From contig NZ_JANRHG010000013.1 of assembly GCF_024733845.1 (NCBI RefSeq), forward strand, positions 1 through 64,000: DNA of 64,000 bases, in the 5' to 3' direction. Positions 24,422-34,123 of this stretch are shown piece by piece (within the stretch, counting starts at the first letter, position 1; the number at the start of each line of letters is the position of its first letter). The notes under the pieces are model-generated. The model was given only the letters and a program-made list of their open reading frames with translations, searched no databases and was not told the origin of the DNA. This stretch comes from Neomoorella sulfitireducens (GTDB taxonomy: Bacteria > Bacillota > DSM-521 > Neomoorellales > Neomoorellaceae). The translations under genes and the position numbers were made by a program.

Positions 24422-25885
24422 TTACCCTGCTTTAACCTGTCCCGCCGCCCGTTTCTGGAGGGCTTCCCGGTACATATCTTCGTATTGACCGGCCGAGGCA
24501 TGCCAGGAAAAGTCGGCGGCCATGCCCCGCCGGACAAGATTACGCCACTCCTCCGGCTCGTTCCGGTAAACATGGAGGGCGCGATTCAGCGTATCCAGGA
24601 GGGCCTGGGGCTGGTAATCGCGGAAGGAAAAGCCGTTGCCGCTCCCCGGGTACTGGTGGAAGTCCTTGATGGTATCCTCCAGGCCGCCCGTGGCCCGGAC
24701 TACCGGTACGGTGCCGTAGCGCAGGCTGATCATCTGGCCCAGGCCGCAGGGTTCAAAGCGGGAGGGCATGAGGAAGATATCGCAGCCGGCATAAATCCGC
24801 TGGGCGAGGGCCGGGTCAAAACCGATTTTGATGGCCATTTTATCCCGGTATTTGACCTTGTAACGGGAGAAAAGCTGCTGGTAATAATCCTCGCCGCTGC
24901 CCAGGAGGACGAACTGCAGGTCCTGCTGTAGCAGGGGGTCAAGGATGGCGGCCAGCAGATCAAGCCCCTTCTGATTCACCAGGCGGGAGATAAGTCCCAG
25001 GAGGGGTACATCCTTGACCGGCAGTTCCATTTCCCTTTGCAGGGCTATCTTGTTTTCCTTTTTCTTATCCAGGTGGGCGGCGTCATAATGGACGGCGATA
25101 TGTCGATCGGTTTCGGGATTAAACTCCTGGTAGTCGATGCCGTTTAGAATTCCCCGCAAATCCGCGGCACGCTTCCGCAGCAGGCCGTCCAGGCGCTCCC
25201 CGTATTCGGGGGTCTGGATTTCCAGGGCGTATTTCTTGCTGACGGTGTTGATCAAATCGGCGTACAGGATACCGGCTTTCATAAAACTGACCTGGCCGTA
25301 AAACTCCAGGCGCTCGGGGGTAAAAAATTCCTCGCCCAGGGCCATAATTTTCAAGATATTGCGGGGGAAGGTCCCCTGGTACTGGAGGTTATGGATGGTA
25401 AAGATGGTTGCCGTTTCGCGGTAAAAGGGGTTATCCTCGTGTTTGACCTTGAGGAAAAGGGGGATGGGCCCCGTTTGCCAGTCATTGCAATGGATAATAT
25501 CTGGCTGGAACTCCAGCCAGGGCAGCATTGATAAAATGGCCTTGCAGAAAAAATTATAACGGGCAGCGTCGTCGGCATAGCAGTACATGCCGTCCCGCCA
25601 GAAAAACTTGTAATTATCGATGAGGTAGACCTGTACAGGAGGCTCTCCCGGCAGCCGGGCCTGGCGGATAATGGCCGTTTCCAGGCTGCCGTCCATTTCC
25701 ACCGGCAGGTCGGTCAGGTAGTCAACATTTTTAACCTGGCGATAACGGGGCATAGCCACCCGCACTTCGTGCCCCCGGGCTGACAGGGCTTTAGGGAGGC
25801 TGCCGGCCACGTCGGCCAGGCCTCCGGTCTTGGCCAGGGGAGCTACTTCAGGGGAGACAAACAGGATTTTCAGGGGTGCAGGCAT
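24422..25885 (-). CDS. glgA: Glycogen synthase
   Basis: A 487-residue GT5 glucosyltransferase, the usual bacterial GlgA length. The N-terminal ADP-glucose site KTGGLADV is at residues 19-26. The C-terminal half has GLISRLVNQKG, MPSRFEPCGLGQM and YGTVPVVRATGGLEDTI, typical of glycogen/starch synthases. It extends alpha-1,4 glucan chains from nucleotide-glucose. It overlaps galT by 16 bases on the minus strand, so the two are co-translated. Glycogen as an energy store fits the neighbouring GT4 gene and possibly the CBM25-like protein. Confidence 0.95.
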   Translation of the reverse strand: MPAPLKILFVSPEVAPLAKTGGLADVAGSLPKALSARGHEVRVAMPRYRQVKNVDYLTDLPVEMDGSLETAIIRQARLPGEPPVQVYLIDNYKFFWRDGMYCYADDAARYNFFCKAILSMLPWLEFQPDIIHCNDWQTGPIPLFLKVKHEDNPFYRETATIFTIHNLQYQGTFPRNILKIMALGEEFFTPERLEFYGQVSFMKAGILYADLINTVSKKYALEIQTPEYGERLDGLLRKRAADLRGILNGIDYQEFNPETDRHIAVHYDAAHLDKKKENKIALQREMELPVKDVPLLGLISRLVNQKGLDLLAAILDPLLQQDLQFVLLGSGEDYYQQLFSRYKVKYRDKMAIKIGFDPALAQRIYAGCDIFLMPSRFEPCGLGQMISLRYGTVPVVRATGGLEDTIKDFHQYPGSGNGFSFRDYQPQALLDTLNRALHVYRNEPEEWRNLVRRGMAADFSWHASAGQYEDMYREALQKRAAGQVKAG

Positions 25886-26901
25886 AAACCATCCTCCTTG
25901 GGGCTTATGTTTACTTCATTCAGTGATTGGGCCGCGATTTCCGGCGGCGTGGGATTGATGTACATATCCGTCCCCCACTCAAAGCCGGCGACAATTGTCA
26001 GCCTGGGTAGAAGTTCAAAGTGCCAGTGGTAGATACCGTCCTCCTGGCGCAGGGGCGCGGTATGCAGGACCAGGTTAAAGGGGGGGTCGTTAGCTGCTTT
26101 TTGCAACCGGCTCAGGGTTTCCTGCAGGATGGCGGCCAGTTGTTTTAACTGTCCTTCTTCGCAGTCACCGAAGTTTGCCTGGTGACGCCGGGGTATGATC
26201 CACATTTCCATGGGAAAACGTGAAGCAAAGGGGCAGAAGGCCAGGAATTCTTCATTAAAGGCCACAACCCGGGTGCCTGTTGCCAGTTCCGCTTCTATAA
26301 GGTCGCAGAAGAGGCAGCTTTTCTTTTCCTGCCGGTAAGCTTTGAGCCTGGCCAGCTCCGCGTTAACGGCCGCAGGCACCAGGGGGGTGGCAATAAGCTG
26401 GCTGTGGGGATGTTCCAGGGAAGCGCCGGCGGTAGGGCCATGGTTTTTAAAAAGCTGGATGTATTGCAGCCTTTTATCCTGCTCCAGCTGCAGGCAACGC
26501 TGCCGCCAGGCTTTAAGAACCTGGACGGCATGATCGGGAGCCAGGTCGGCAAAGACGGTATCATGATCGGGGCCTTCGATGATCACCTCATGCACGCCTG
26601 TACCGGTCATGGCCCGGTATATACCTTTGCTTTCCCTGGCTATTTCCCCGCCTGCCGTCAGGGCGGCAAATTTGTTGGGCACGACCCGTACCTGCCAGCC
26701 CGGGGTATCGGGTTCGGTGCCGGCATCGCGAAAGGCCATCACCTCCGGGGGTGTTTCCTTTTCATGGCCGGGACAGAATGGGCAGCCGGCATTGCCCTTT
26801 TTTTCATTATGAGGAGGCTTGAAATCCGAGGGTCTTTTAGCGCGTTCGGTAGCAATGATCACCCAGCGCTCGCTAACTGGATCCTGGCGTAATTCGGGCA
26901 T
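25870..26901 (-). CDS. galT: Galactose-1-phosphate uridylyltransferase family protein
   Basis: A 343-residue HIT-superfamily nucleotidyl transferase. Zinc cysteines C40 and C43 lie in GCPFCPGHE, and the active site is H164-P-H166 in SLEHPHSQLI. The family exchanges UDP between glucose-1-P and galactose-1-P. No galK or galE lies nearby and the gene is coupled to glgA. It may instead supply or recycle nucleotide sugar for glycogen, as proposed for some thermophile GalT relatives. The basic family call is firm; the physiological substrate is open. Confidence 0.9.
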   Translation of the reverse strand: MPELRQDPVSERWVIIATERAKRPSDFKPPHNEKKGNAGCPFCPGHEKETPPEVMAFRDAGTEPDTPGWQVRVVPNKFAALTAGGEIARESKGIYRAMTGTGVHEVIIEGPDHDTVFADLAPDHAVQVLKAWRQRCLQLEQDKRLQYIQLFKNHGPTAGASLEHPHSQLIATPLVPAAVNAELARLKAYRQEKKSCLFCDLIEAELATGTRVVAFNEEFLAFCPFASRFPMEMWIIPRRHQANFGDCEEGQLKQLAAILQETLSRLQKAANDPPFNLVLHTAPLRQEDGIYHWHFELLPRLTIVAGFEWGTDMYINPTPPEIAAQSLNEVNISPKEDGLCLHP

Positions 26902-27024
26902 GCTGGAACCTCCAACATAAGTAACTTGCTACTAGGTTTTATCTATCGGGGCCAAATTATGCGGTATAAGATTGGTCGCGGCTGCCAAAATAAAAAGGTA
27001 GAAATTAAACGAAGGTGATAGATA

Positions 27025-28368
27025 ATGCGTATCCTGATGCTCTCCTGGGAATATCCTCCCCAGAGTGTCGGCGGCCTGGCCCGGCATGTGGAAGACCTGG
27101 CCATTTCCCTGGCCCGCCTGCGCCACGATGTCCATGTACTAACCATCGGCCGCCCGGGACAGGCTACTGAAAGCCGGGAGAACGGCTTAACCGTCCACCG
27201 GGTGGAAGCCTATCCCGTTCATGCCCCTGATTTTCTTACCTGGGTGTTACAACTTAATGCCCGGTTCCTGGAAGAAGCCATGATCATCATGCGTAAATAC
27301 GGTCCCTGCCAAATTATCCACGCCCATGACTGGCTGGTGGCTTTTACCGGCCGGGCGTTGAAACATGCCCACCGCCTGCCCCTCATTGCCACCATTCATG
27401 CTACGGAGGCCGGCCGCAATCGCGGCTTATATAATGACATGCAGCGCTATATTAACAGCGTTGAATGGTGGCTAACCTATGAGGCCTGGCGGGTAATAGT
27501 ATGCAGCCAGCATATGCGCCAGGAAGTCCAGGGGTTGTTCCAGCTGCCGGCCGATAAAATTGCCATAATACCCAACGGGGTTTACGGCCAGAAATTCCGT
27601 TTTGTGGCCGTTGACCCGGCTGTGCGGCAGCGTTACGCCGCCTCCCACGAAAAGATCATTTTCTTTGTCGGCCGTTTGGTAATTGAAAAGGGGGTCCAGG
27701 TCCTCCTGGAAGCCATGCCGCGGGTTTTATCATCCTGCCCGGAGGCCAAGCTGGTGGTGGCCGGCCAGGGGCCCATGGAAGGCCAGCTCCAGAACCGGGC
27801 CCGGGAACTCGGCATCAGCGACAGGGTCTATTTTGCCGGCTACATTGATGATCATACTCGCAACCAGCTCTACCGTGCCGCCAGGGTGGCGGTGTTCCCC
27901 AGCCTGTATGAGCCCTTCGGTATTGTGGCCTTGGAGGCCATGGCGGCCGGGACACCGGTGGTGGCCAGCGAAACGGGGGGGCTGGCGGAGATTATCACCC
28001 ACGGTGTTGACGGTATGCGCGCATTTCCGGGTAATGCCGGTTCCCTGGCCGATAATATCCTGGCAGTATTAAAAGATGAAGCCCTGGCGGGAAGGTTACG
28101 GGCTAATGGCCTCCGCCTGGTAACGGAAGTTTACGACTGGGAAAATATTGCCCGGCGGACGGCCGGCGTCTACGAGGAGGTTTACAGCCAGTACCGGCGC
28201 ACCTCCTGGCCGGAGCGGCCTTCCGTAGTCGCCCGCCTGTGGCGCTTTACGCCTGCTGCGGGGGAAGAAGCGCGGCAGGAGCAACCTTTGCCCCTGGCAG
28301 GTCGTTATGACCTGCCCCTGCGCCGGGCGGCCCTGGTAAACCGGCACCGCGGCAGGGGAGAAGAATAA
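27025..28368 (+). CDS. GT4-family glycosyltransferase
   Basis: A 447-residue GT-B fold glycosyltransferase. The start MRILMLSWEYPPQSVGGLARH is typical of the GT4 group close to glycogen/starch-type enzymes. FVGRLVIEKGVQVLLEA and the E-x7-E catalytic segment YEPFGIVALEAMAAG lie in the C-terminal half. A positively charged tail of about 60 residues follows the catalytic domains. It is divergent from galT-glgA with about 120 bases between, suggesting a shared regulatory region and a role in alpha-glucan or surface polysaccharide synthesis. ATG 27025 follows GAAGGTGA. Confidence 0.88.
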   Translation: MRILMLSWEYPPQSVGGLARHVEDLAISLARLRHDVHVLTIGRPGQATESRENGLTVHRVEAYPVHAPDFLTWVLQLNARFLEEAMIIMRKYGPCQIIHAHDWLVAFTGRALKHAHRLPLIATIHATEAGRNRGLYNDMQRYINSVEWWLTYEAWRVIVCSQHMRQEVQGLFQLPADKIAIIPNGVYGQKFRFVAVDPAVRQRYAASHEKIIFFVGRLVIEKGVQVLLEAMPRVLSSCPEAKLVVAGQGPMEGQLQNRARELGISDRVYFAGYIDDHTRNQLYRAARVAVFPSLYEPFGIVALEAMAAGTPVVASETGGLAEIITHGVDGMRAFPGNAGSLADNILAVLKDEALAGRLRANGLRLVTEVYDWENIARRTAGVYEEVYSQYRRTSWPERPSVVARLWRFTPAAGEEARQEQPLPLAGRYDLPLRRAALVNRHRGRGEE

Positions 28369-28453
28369 AGTCCTGTAGATGGGAACTTTTTCCCGTGCCC
28401 GGCGTCTATATATATTAAATAAGGACGCAAGTCAGGGGGACCGGGAGAGGAGG

Positions 28454-28502
28454 ATGCGCCCATGTTCTGGAGGGGTGGATAAGTTTAACATGGCAGCGCC
28501 TG
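28454..28502 (+). promoter_or_regulatory. Stem-loop in the leader of the YcdB/SLH gene
   Basis: CCATGTT 28460-28466 pairs with AACATGG 28487-28493, and flanking GCGC 28456-28459 can pair with GCGC 28496-28499 across a two-base bulge. The 20-base loop is GA/G rich. It lies about 45 bases before the start codon at 28547. It does not match any riboswitch class I can recall. Confidence 0.3.
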
Positions 28503-28546
28503 GCTAAAGAATTATTCCGGAAAAGGGCTAAAGGAGGAAGGGCAAG

Positions 28547-30754
28547 ATGAAAGGTAAATGGCGCCGCTGGTTGGCCTGGGGTCTGACGGCTTTATTACTG
28601 GTTTCCTTTTTTCCCGGCATAGCGGTAGCGGGGGATAAACCGGCCGTTTCCCTAGAGCAGGCTATCCGTACGGTTAAAGACAACTTTAATATTCCTAAAG
28701 AGTATAACATTTTTAACTCCAGTTACGACAGTTATGATAACCGCCAGACCTGGTCCCTGCGCTGGTATGCTCCCGGCGAGCCGGGCGGCAGTTTTAACGC
28801 CGTGGTAGATGCCAGGACAGGTGAAATATTAAATATGAATACCTGGAAGCCGGAAAAACAACCCGAACCGGGCCTGCGGCTGCCGGCTATTTCCGTTGCC
28901 GAGGCCCGCCAGGTGGCAGCTGAGCTGTTAAATCGCCTGGCTGCCGGGCATGTTCAGGAACTGCAACCGTTGCCCGATGATAACGGGCTCATTCCCTTAA
29001 CCCCTTATGGACCGGTTACTTATACCTTCCGCTGGCAACGGGTTGTTAACGGCATTCCCTTCCCGGCCAATGGCGTGAACATAACCGTCCGCGGCGATGA
29101 CGGCCAGGTGACAAATTATTACTTGGACTGGACGGAAACCGATTTTCCCGCGGCTACAGGAACTATCTCCACGGATCGGGCCCGGCAGGTATTTACCAGC
29201 GCCGGCATGCTGGAACTCCAGTATTATATCCAGCCTCCTGTCAGGCCCCTGGCCGCCGGGGAGAAACGCCCGGTGTTGCTTGTTTACCTGCTCAGCCATC
29301 CCTCCCAGGGGTTGATTGATGCCCTGAACGGGAAACCCCTGGATCTGGGAAACGGCAGGTGGTTTGATCGAGGCGGCGCCGGGGGTATGGGTGATATGGC
29401 TTTGGAGATGGCCCGTAAAGCTGCGGCTTCCCAGGGTAGTGCCCAGTCCAAACCCCTTAGCCCTGAGGAATTGAAGGAAATCGAAAAAACGGCCCAATTA
29501 ATCAGCCAGGAGGAAGCAATTGCCGTCGTTAAGAAGTGGGTGGACATCCCGTCCGGCCTCACTTTACGCAGCGCCAACCTTTATGCCGACTGGCAGGACC
29601 CGGAAATCCGCACCTGGAATTTAACCTGGAGCAGCGATAATCCCGAAACGGGTAAGCCCGGTTACATGAGCGCCAGGGTTAATGCCAGCAATGGCGAACT
29701 GCTCGGATTCGACCTGCCCTTTACCTCCCCCGAGAAGGACGGCAAAATAGACCGTAAAGCAGCGCAGCGCCTGGCAGAGAATTTCCTGCAAAAGATACAA
29801 CCACAACGCTTCCGGGAAGTAGAGCTTGATGAAAACAACCGGCAAAGTTGGGAGCCGGTAGTCGTGGCGGAGGGCAAGAACCCGGCCGTCCAGTACTTTT
29901 ATTACCGCCGTTTGGTCAACAATATCCCCTTCCCCGGTAACGGCATTTACGTCACGGTTGATGCGGTGGCCGGGCGCATCACCGGCTACAACCTTAACTG
30001 GGGCAATTTTGATTTCCCGGCGGCCACACAAATCCTTGATTATCAGCAGGCCGTAGAAACCTTCCTGAAAAATCGCCCCCTCACTTTGAGCTATACGCGC
30101 ATTTACAGCCCGGATAGCCCGGGGCAGGGTCAGGTGCGTCTGGTCTACCAGCCCATGGGTAACCCCGGCATTGCCACTTCGGACATGATAGATGCCAGGA
30201 ACGGCCAGTTTCTTGATTGGGAAGGGAAACCCCTCGCCGCGCAGCCCCGGCCCTACCATTTTAACGATATTGCCGGCAATTTTGCCGAAAAGGAAATTAA
30301 CCTCCTGGGCCAGGCCGGGATTTTCGGCGAGTACGGCGATGCCTTTCACCCCGGGGAAGATATTACCGTTGTGTCCTTGATGCGAGCCATGCTTATGGCC
30401 AGGTATGGTGTCTGGGGTTATAAAGACCTGAAGGATGAGGAAATCTTAAAGCGATGCCATGATGAGAAGTGGCTCCAGGAAGACGTGCAGCCCGGAGCTA
30501 CCGTCAGCCGCGAACTCCTGGCCAGGTTCCTGATCCGCTACTTAAACCTGGAGCGAGCCGCCCGGGTGGAGGGAATCTATAAAGTTCCATATAGCGATGC
30601 CGCTTCTTTAAGCCCGGGCTCCCTGGGTTATGTGGCCCTGGTCTGGGGTCTGGGGATTATTAAAGGTAGCGGCTCCAGTTTTGAACCCGGTCATACCATC
30701 ACCCGCGCCGAAGCTGCCGCCGCCCTGGTCCGAGCCCTGCAGGTAGACCGGTAG
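28547..30754 (+). CDS. Secreted protein with YcdB/YcdC (PepSY-like) repeats and C-terminal SLH domains
   Basis: A 735-residue exported protein. A signal peptide (MKGKWRRWLAWGLTALLLVS, cut after about residue 29) is followed by four repeats of a YcdB/YcdC-type fold (about 30-130, 140-280, 310-410, 415-560). Repeat signatures include ARTGEILNMN, VNGIPFPANGVNITV and VNNIPFPGNGIYVTV. Residues about 570-735 are SLH-like segments (FNDIAGNFAEKEINLLGQAG; then YSDAASLSPGSLGYVALVWG), which would anchor it to the cell wall. PepSY-like domains often restrain peptidases, so a role in cell-wall or protease control is possible but inferred. AAAGGAGGAAGGG precedes the ATG. Confidence 0.82.
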   Translation: MKGKWRRWLAWGLTALLLVSFFPGIAVAGDKPAVSLEQAIRTVKDNFNIPKEYNIFNSSYDSYDNRQTWSLRWYAPGEPGGSFNAVVDARTGEILNMNTWKPEKQPEPGLRLPAISVAEARQVAAELLNRLAAGHVQELQPLPDDNGLIPLTPYGPVTYTFRWQRVVNGIPFPANGVNITVRGDDGQVTNYYLDWTETDFPAATGTISTDRARQVFTSAGMLELQYYIQPPVRPLAAGEKRPVLLVYLLSHPSQGLIDALNGKPLDLGNGRWFDRGGAGGMGDMALEMARKAAASQGSAQSKPLSPEELKEIEKTAQLISQEEAIAVVKKWVDIPSGLTLRSANLYADWQDPEIRTWNLTWSSDNPETGKPGYMSARVNASNGELLGFDLPFTSPEKDGKIDRKAAQRLAENFLQKIQPQRFREVELDENNRQSWEPVVVAEGKNPAVQYFYYRRLVNNIPFPGNGIYVTVDAVAGRITGYNLNWGNFDFPAATQILDYQQAVETFLKNRPLTLSYTRIYSPDSPGQGQVRLVYQPMGNPGIATSDMIDARNGQFLDWEGKPLAAQPRPYHFNDIAGNFAEKEINLLGQAGIFGEYGDAFHPGEDITVVSLMRAMLMARYGVWGYKDLKDEEILKRCHDEKWLQEDVQPGATVSRELLARFLIRYLNLERAARVEGIYKVPYSDAASLSPGSLGYVALVWGLGIIKGSGSSFEPGHTITRAEAAAALVRALQVDR

Positions 30755-30768
30755 AGTTATGATGATAC

Positions 30769-30825
30769 GGGCAGGACGGCTATTACGAAGGGCGCCGGTC
30801 CTTTCCAGATTATCCTGTCCTGCCC
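30769..30825 (+). terminator. Long inverted repeat after the YcdB/SLH gene
   Basis: GGGCAGGAC 30769-30777 pairs with GTCCTGCCC 30817-30825, followed by TCTTTC. The loop (about 39 bases) contains a smaller GGCGCCGG segment. It is probably a transcript end, though weaker than a classical terminator. Confidence 0.45.
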
Positions 30826-30942
30826 TCTTTCATAACCTGGTATTATAAAAAAGCACTGGCAGGCTACCAGGAGGGGAGGAAATTGCATGGAAATGTCGAA
30901 ATATACCAAAGCAGAATTTACCAGGGAGAGGGGCCTGCTACT

Positions 30943-33531
30943 ATGCAAAAACGTCACGAAGCCAGGCGTTTTTTAGTTGCTTTTAGTTTATTCCTGATAA
31001 TTATTTTCTTCAATAATCAGGCCCTGGCTGCAAGTAGTTTTCTTGACGTTACCAATAACCACTGGGCGGTAAGGTATATAAGTAAGATAAGTGCCATGGG
31101 TATAGCCGGGGGTTATACGGACGGCACTTTTCGTCCTGATCAATCTGTGACCGAGGTTGAGGCGGTACTAATGGCCCTCCGGTGTATGGGAGATAGTGCC
31201 ACTTCTACCACGACGGTTCCCTTCAATGTTCCGGAATGGGCCAGGCAGGACGTCGCCCGGGCCCTTGACCTGGGCCTGGTAAAAAGCTACGAAGACTTTT
31301 ATCCCGAGGCCGCCGCCACCAGGGCATGGGTGACCAGGTTGCTGGTGCGTATGATCGGTAAGGAAGAAGAAGCTTTAAATAATAATGCAACTACAGCTTT
31401 TAAAGATAGCTACTCGATTCCATCATGGGCCAGCGGTTATGTGCAGGTGGCACAAGCCAATAAACTGGTAAGTGGTTATCCAGATAACACTTTCCGGCCT
31501 GATGCGGCCGTCACCAGGGCGGAAATGGCTGCATTGCTGGGACGGGCGCTGGATATGTTACCGGATTCCGGGCGGCTTACCCAGGGCAGAGTACTGGAAG
31601 TAACTTTGGACCGGTTGACCGTTAGTACTGCCGCCGGAGGGACGCGCACCTTCAGGGTTAGCTATGATTTACCGGCTTATGATGAAAACGGGCCCATATC
31701 CCTCCTGGCTCTGGAGCGCCTGGACAAGGTATCCCTGGTAATTGACGGTGACAGGATAAAATACCTGGAAAAACTTGCGGCGGAACCGGCCACCGCTGTA
31801 GTGAAAGGAAGCATTCGAAAAATTTACCAGGAAATGGGAGTCCTGGTGTTAGAAGTGACCGGGGGTGAATACCGTACTTTTTATCTACCTGCCGACGGTG
31901 ATATTCCGGTTAGTGGGGCCGGTGGCGGGGGATTGGCAGCTCTCCAGCCCGGGGATGAGGTGGAAATTATTCTGGATGCGGCCAATTATGTTACGAGCAT
32001 ATCCGTAATTAGCCGCCAGCAACGCAATATTAACGAAGGCATCGTTTACGACCTGGATGTGGATAACTACTTGATTACCCTGCAGGGTGATAGCGGTAGC
32101 CTGGTTTCCTACCGCCTGGCGGATGAAGTAAATGTGATTATAGAAGGCCAGCGCTTCTCGACGATAAAGGACATCAAGAGGGGTGACCGGGTGCGGCTGG
32201 CGGTAGAAAATTTCGTCGTTACTGCCATCGAAGTCCTGGAGGCATACTCGCTTCTGGATATTACCGGGACGGTAATCACCGTAGCCCCGGCTAACGGTGT
32301 CCTGACCCTGGAGGTAGACGGCCAGCCAAGGGCCTTTTGGGTCGCCGATGACGTCAGAGGCATCCTGGAGAACGTAGCCGACGGTGACCAGGTCCAGGCC
32401 CGGGTGGAAAAGGGAATTATTACCCTGCTGGAGATTAAAGGTTACCTTGTCCAGGATAGGCTTACCGGTACAGTAGTGGGCATTGACACCGGCAACAGGG
32501 TATTGACCCTGCTGGATGCCAAGAAAAACCTCCGGGCTTATAAAGTAAAAGACAATGCCCGTATAGTAATCGACGGCGAAGGCGGGACTTTAAGCGCTGT
32601 CAAAAAGGATATGCAGGTCACCGTCCAGCTAATCGATCAGGAAATAATTTATATAGAAGTAGATAATTCTGTATCCGGTACGGTTGTTTTCCTGGATGAT
32701 ACGGGTTTGTATCTCATACTCCAGGATGAGGCCGGCCAGCGGAAAACTTACGTTCTTGCTAAAAACGTCGATATAGAGAGCAGGGATGGACGTGACGAGG
32801 TGGATGAAATCAAGCGCGGTGATTTTGTCAAGCTTACCCTGGATGGCGCCACCGTTACCGGCATAAAGCTGCAGGCAGCATTTATCTTGCGCGTAGAAGA
32901 CATCAGGGAATCCTGGGATCGTATTGATGCTGAAGATGAAGACGGAATCACTTACAGGCTCTATATCCGTGATGGAGCGGAACTGGTTGTGCCGGGTGTT
33001 GATTACCCGGAGGTAGAAGACGTTCGCGAGGGCGATATGGTAAGGGCGACCTACATGGGCGAGGACCTGGTAAAAGTGGAGGTCCTGCAACCACGGCAAG
33101 GGGAGGTTACGGCACTTAATGCTAATACCCGTACTGTTAGCCTGAAATATTTCAGCGGCACTGCTGCTACTATAGATTTCCGCCCGGGAAGCGAGGTTAT
33201 TGCCGGCAGCAAAAAGTATGACACCCCGGCTGTTCTTACCGCGGGGGATCGAGTGCAAGTGGTGGAAAACCTTAATGGTGGCTATACTTTCAAAGTAATG
33301 CAGCAGGCGACCGGCACCCTGGCCGCCGACGCCGACGTCTATCTTTTATACGAAGACGGCCTCACCCTGCAGCCGACCGGCACTCCCTGGCTGCAGAAAA
33401 CCTATGATGTTGCTGGGGATGTATATATACATAAAGCAGGGAGCCCTGTGACCACAAGCAATCTGAAAAAAGGCCAGCAGGTTCGTATATACCTGCTGGA
33501 TGATATGGTGTATGAGATAGAAATGCTGTAA
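30943..33531 (+). CDS. SLH-domain surface protein with about nine beta-type repeats
   Basis: An 862-residue exported protein. The signal peptide is MQKRHEARRFLVAFSLFLII with cleavage near ALA-AS (about residue 29). Three SLH domains follow (about 30-200; e.g. GYTDGTFRPDQSVT and GYPDNTFRPDAAVT), which bind secondary cell-wall polymer. Residues about 215-862 are roughly nine repeats of 60-75 residues, each with a G-T/E-V beta strand, an A/V-rich turn and an I-K-R/G-D-x-V motif. They resemble DUF5666-like small beta domains. ATG 30943 is chosen because the earlier in-frame start lacks the signal peptide at its N-terminus and GGGAGAGGGG precedes 30943. It is a likely S-layer or surface scaffold component. 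Confidence 0.85.
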   Translation: MQKRHEARRFLVAFSLFLIIIFFNNQALAASSFLDVTNNHWAVRYISKISAMGIAGGYTDGTFRPDQSVTEVEAVLMALRCMGDSATSTTTVPFNVPEWARQDVARALDLGLVKSYEDFYPEAAATRAWVTRLLVRMIGKEEEALNNNATTAFKDSYSIPSWASGYVQVAQANKLVSGYPDNTFRPDAAVTRAEMAALLGRALDMLPDSGRLTQGRVLEVTLDRLTVSTAAGGTRTFRVSYDLPAYDENGPISLLALERLDKVSLVIDGDRIKYLEKLAAEPATAVVKGSIRKIYQEMGVLVLEVTGGEYRTFYLPADGDIPVSGAGGGGLAALQPGDEVEIILDAANYVTSISVISRQQRNINEGIVYDLDVDNYLITLQGDSGSLVSYRLADEVNVIIEGQRFSTIKDIKRGDRVRLAVENFVVTAIEVLEAYSLLDITGTVITVAPANGVLTLEVDGQPRAFWVADDVRGILENVADGDQVQARVEKGIITLLEIKGYLVQDRLTGTVVGIDTGNRVLTLLDAKKNLRAYKVKDNARIVIDGEGGTLSAVKKDMQVTVQLIDQEIIYIEVDNSVSGTVVFLDDTGLYLILQDEAGQRKTYVLAKNVDIESRDGRDEVDEIKRGDFVKLTLDGATVTGIKLQAAFILRVEDIRESWDRIDAEDEDGITYRLYIRDGAELVVPGVDYPEVEDVREGDMVRATYMGEDLVKVEVLQPRQGEVTALNANTRTVSLKYFSGTAATIDFRPGSEVIAGSKKYDTPAVLTAGDRVQVVENLNGGYTFKVMQQATGTLAADADVYLLYEDGLTLQPTGTPWLQKTYDVAGDVYIHKAGSPVTTSNLKKGQQVRIYLLDDMVYEIEML

Positions 33532-33557
33532 AAACTTCAAATAACGGTAGTAAACCT

Positions 33558-33586
33558 GGGCGCCTGAAAGGGCGGCCTTTTTTATT
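33558..33586 (+). terminator. Terminator after the SLH surface protein
   Basis: CGCC and GGCG, flanked by GG and CC, form a short GC-rich stem around TGAAAG, followed by TTTTTTATT. The stem is short but the T run and location are right. Confidence 0.6.
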
Positions 33587-33599
33587 ACCATGGATTACA

Positions 33600-33756
33600 G
33601 TTATATTGGATAAAATCTTCTCCAAAAGCGTCAATGGTTCCCTTTCCTGCCAGCGGTGGCAAATAGTAAGGAGCTCTTATCTAAATCCACAAACAGGGAA
33701 ATATAATCGTGTCCTTTCCCGACGGGGGTTTCATCGGAAACAATACAGAAAGGGAT
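33600..33756 (-). pseudogene. ISL3-family transposase remnant
   Basis: On the minus strand this segment reads IVSDETPVGKGHDYISLF and then VDLDKSSLLFATAG. It matches the DE-x-x-x-+-GHDY-x-x-x-x-x-DL core of ISL3-family DDE transposases. After one frameshift it continues KGTIDAFGEDFIQYN, also as expected for the family. No full open frame or terminal repeat is visible, so it is an old fragment. Confidence 0.7.
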
Positions 33757-33849
33757 ATACCTAGAGCATGGGTAAATAAGGCTTTTTTAGTCGGGCAATG
33801 CTGGTTACTTCTTTTACCAACAGTATTGACCAGCATTTCTAGCCTATAT

Positions 33850-33909
33850 TTAATATGAATGGTAATTACTTTGTCTTAAGGAAACAAAGGAGTGATTGGA
33901 GAAACAAAA
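33850..33909 (+). pseudogene. istB 3' end relic, copy 1
   Basis: Read with one frameshift, it gives MNGNYF and then LKETKE before TGA 33893-33895, the usual C-terminus of IS21-type IstB helper ATPases (NGNSYRLKETK-type). It shares an exact 24-base match (33886-33909) with the second relic at 34340-34363. Confidence 0.55.
33886..33909 (+). repeat. 24-base direct repeat, copy 1
   Basis: Identical over 24 bases to 34340-34363, 454 bases downstream. It covers the last istB codons, the stop and the following bases, so it is best explained as the same IS21 end present twice. Confidence 0.9.
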
Positions 33910-34123
33910 ATTAATTCAATATTAACTAAGTGGCTTGTTCTTTCTCGTTAAATGTGAAGTTTTTTAGGGTAATCTGCAGTAAATTTCAGTTGATAAATAA
34001 AGAAATTAGCAAAACTCATGAAGCCTATCAAAAGCAGAGTTGATTTAAACGCCTTTTTTAGCCTCATAACTAATTTGGACAAATAGTCTTAAGTTTGCTA
34101 GATTAAAAGAAGGAGGCACCATA

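Noticed and set aside
28420-28460. GGACGCAA in the leader of the YcdB/SLH gene, resembling the cyclic-di-GMP-I riboswitch core
   Set aside because: The other conserved half (GCACAGGGCAAACC-type) is missing upstream and the expected three-way fold cannot be drawn.
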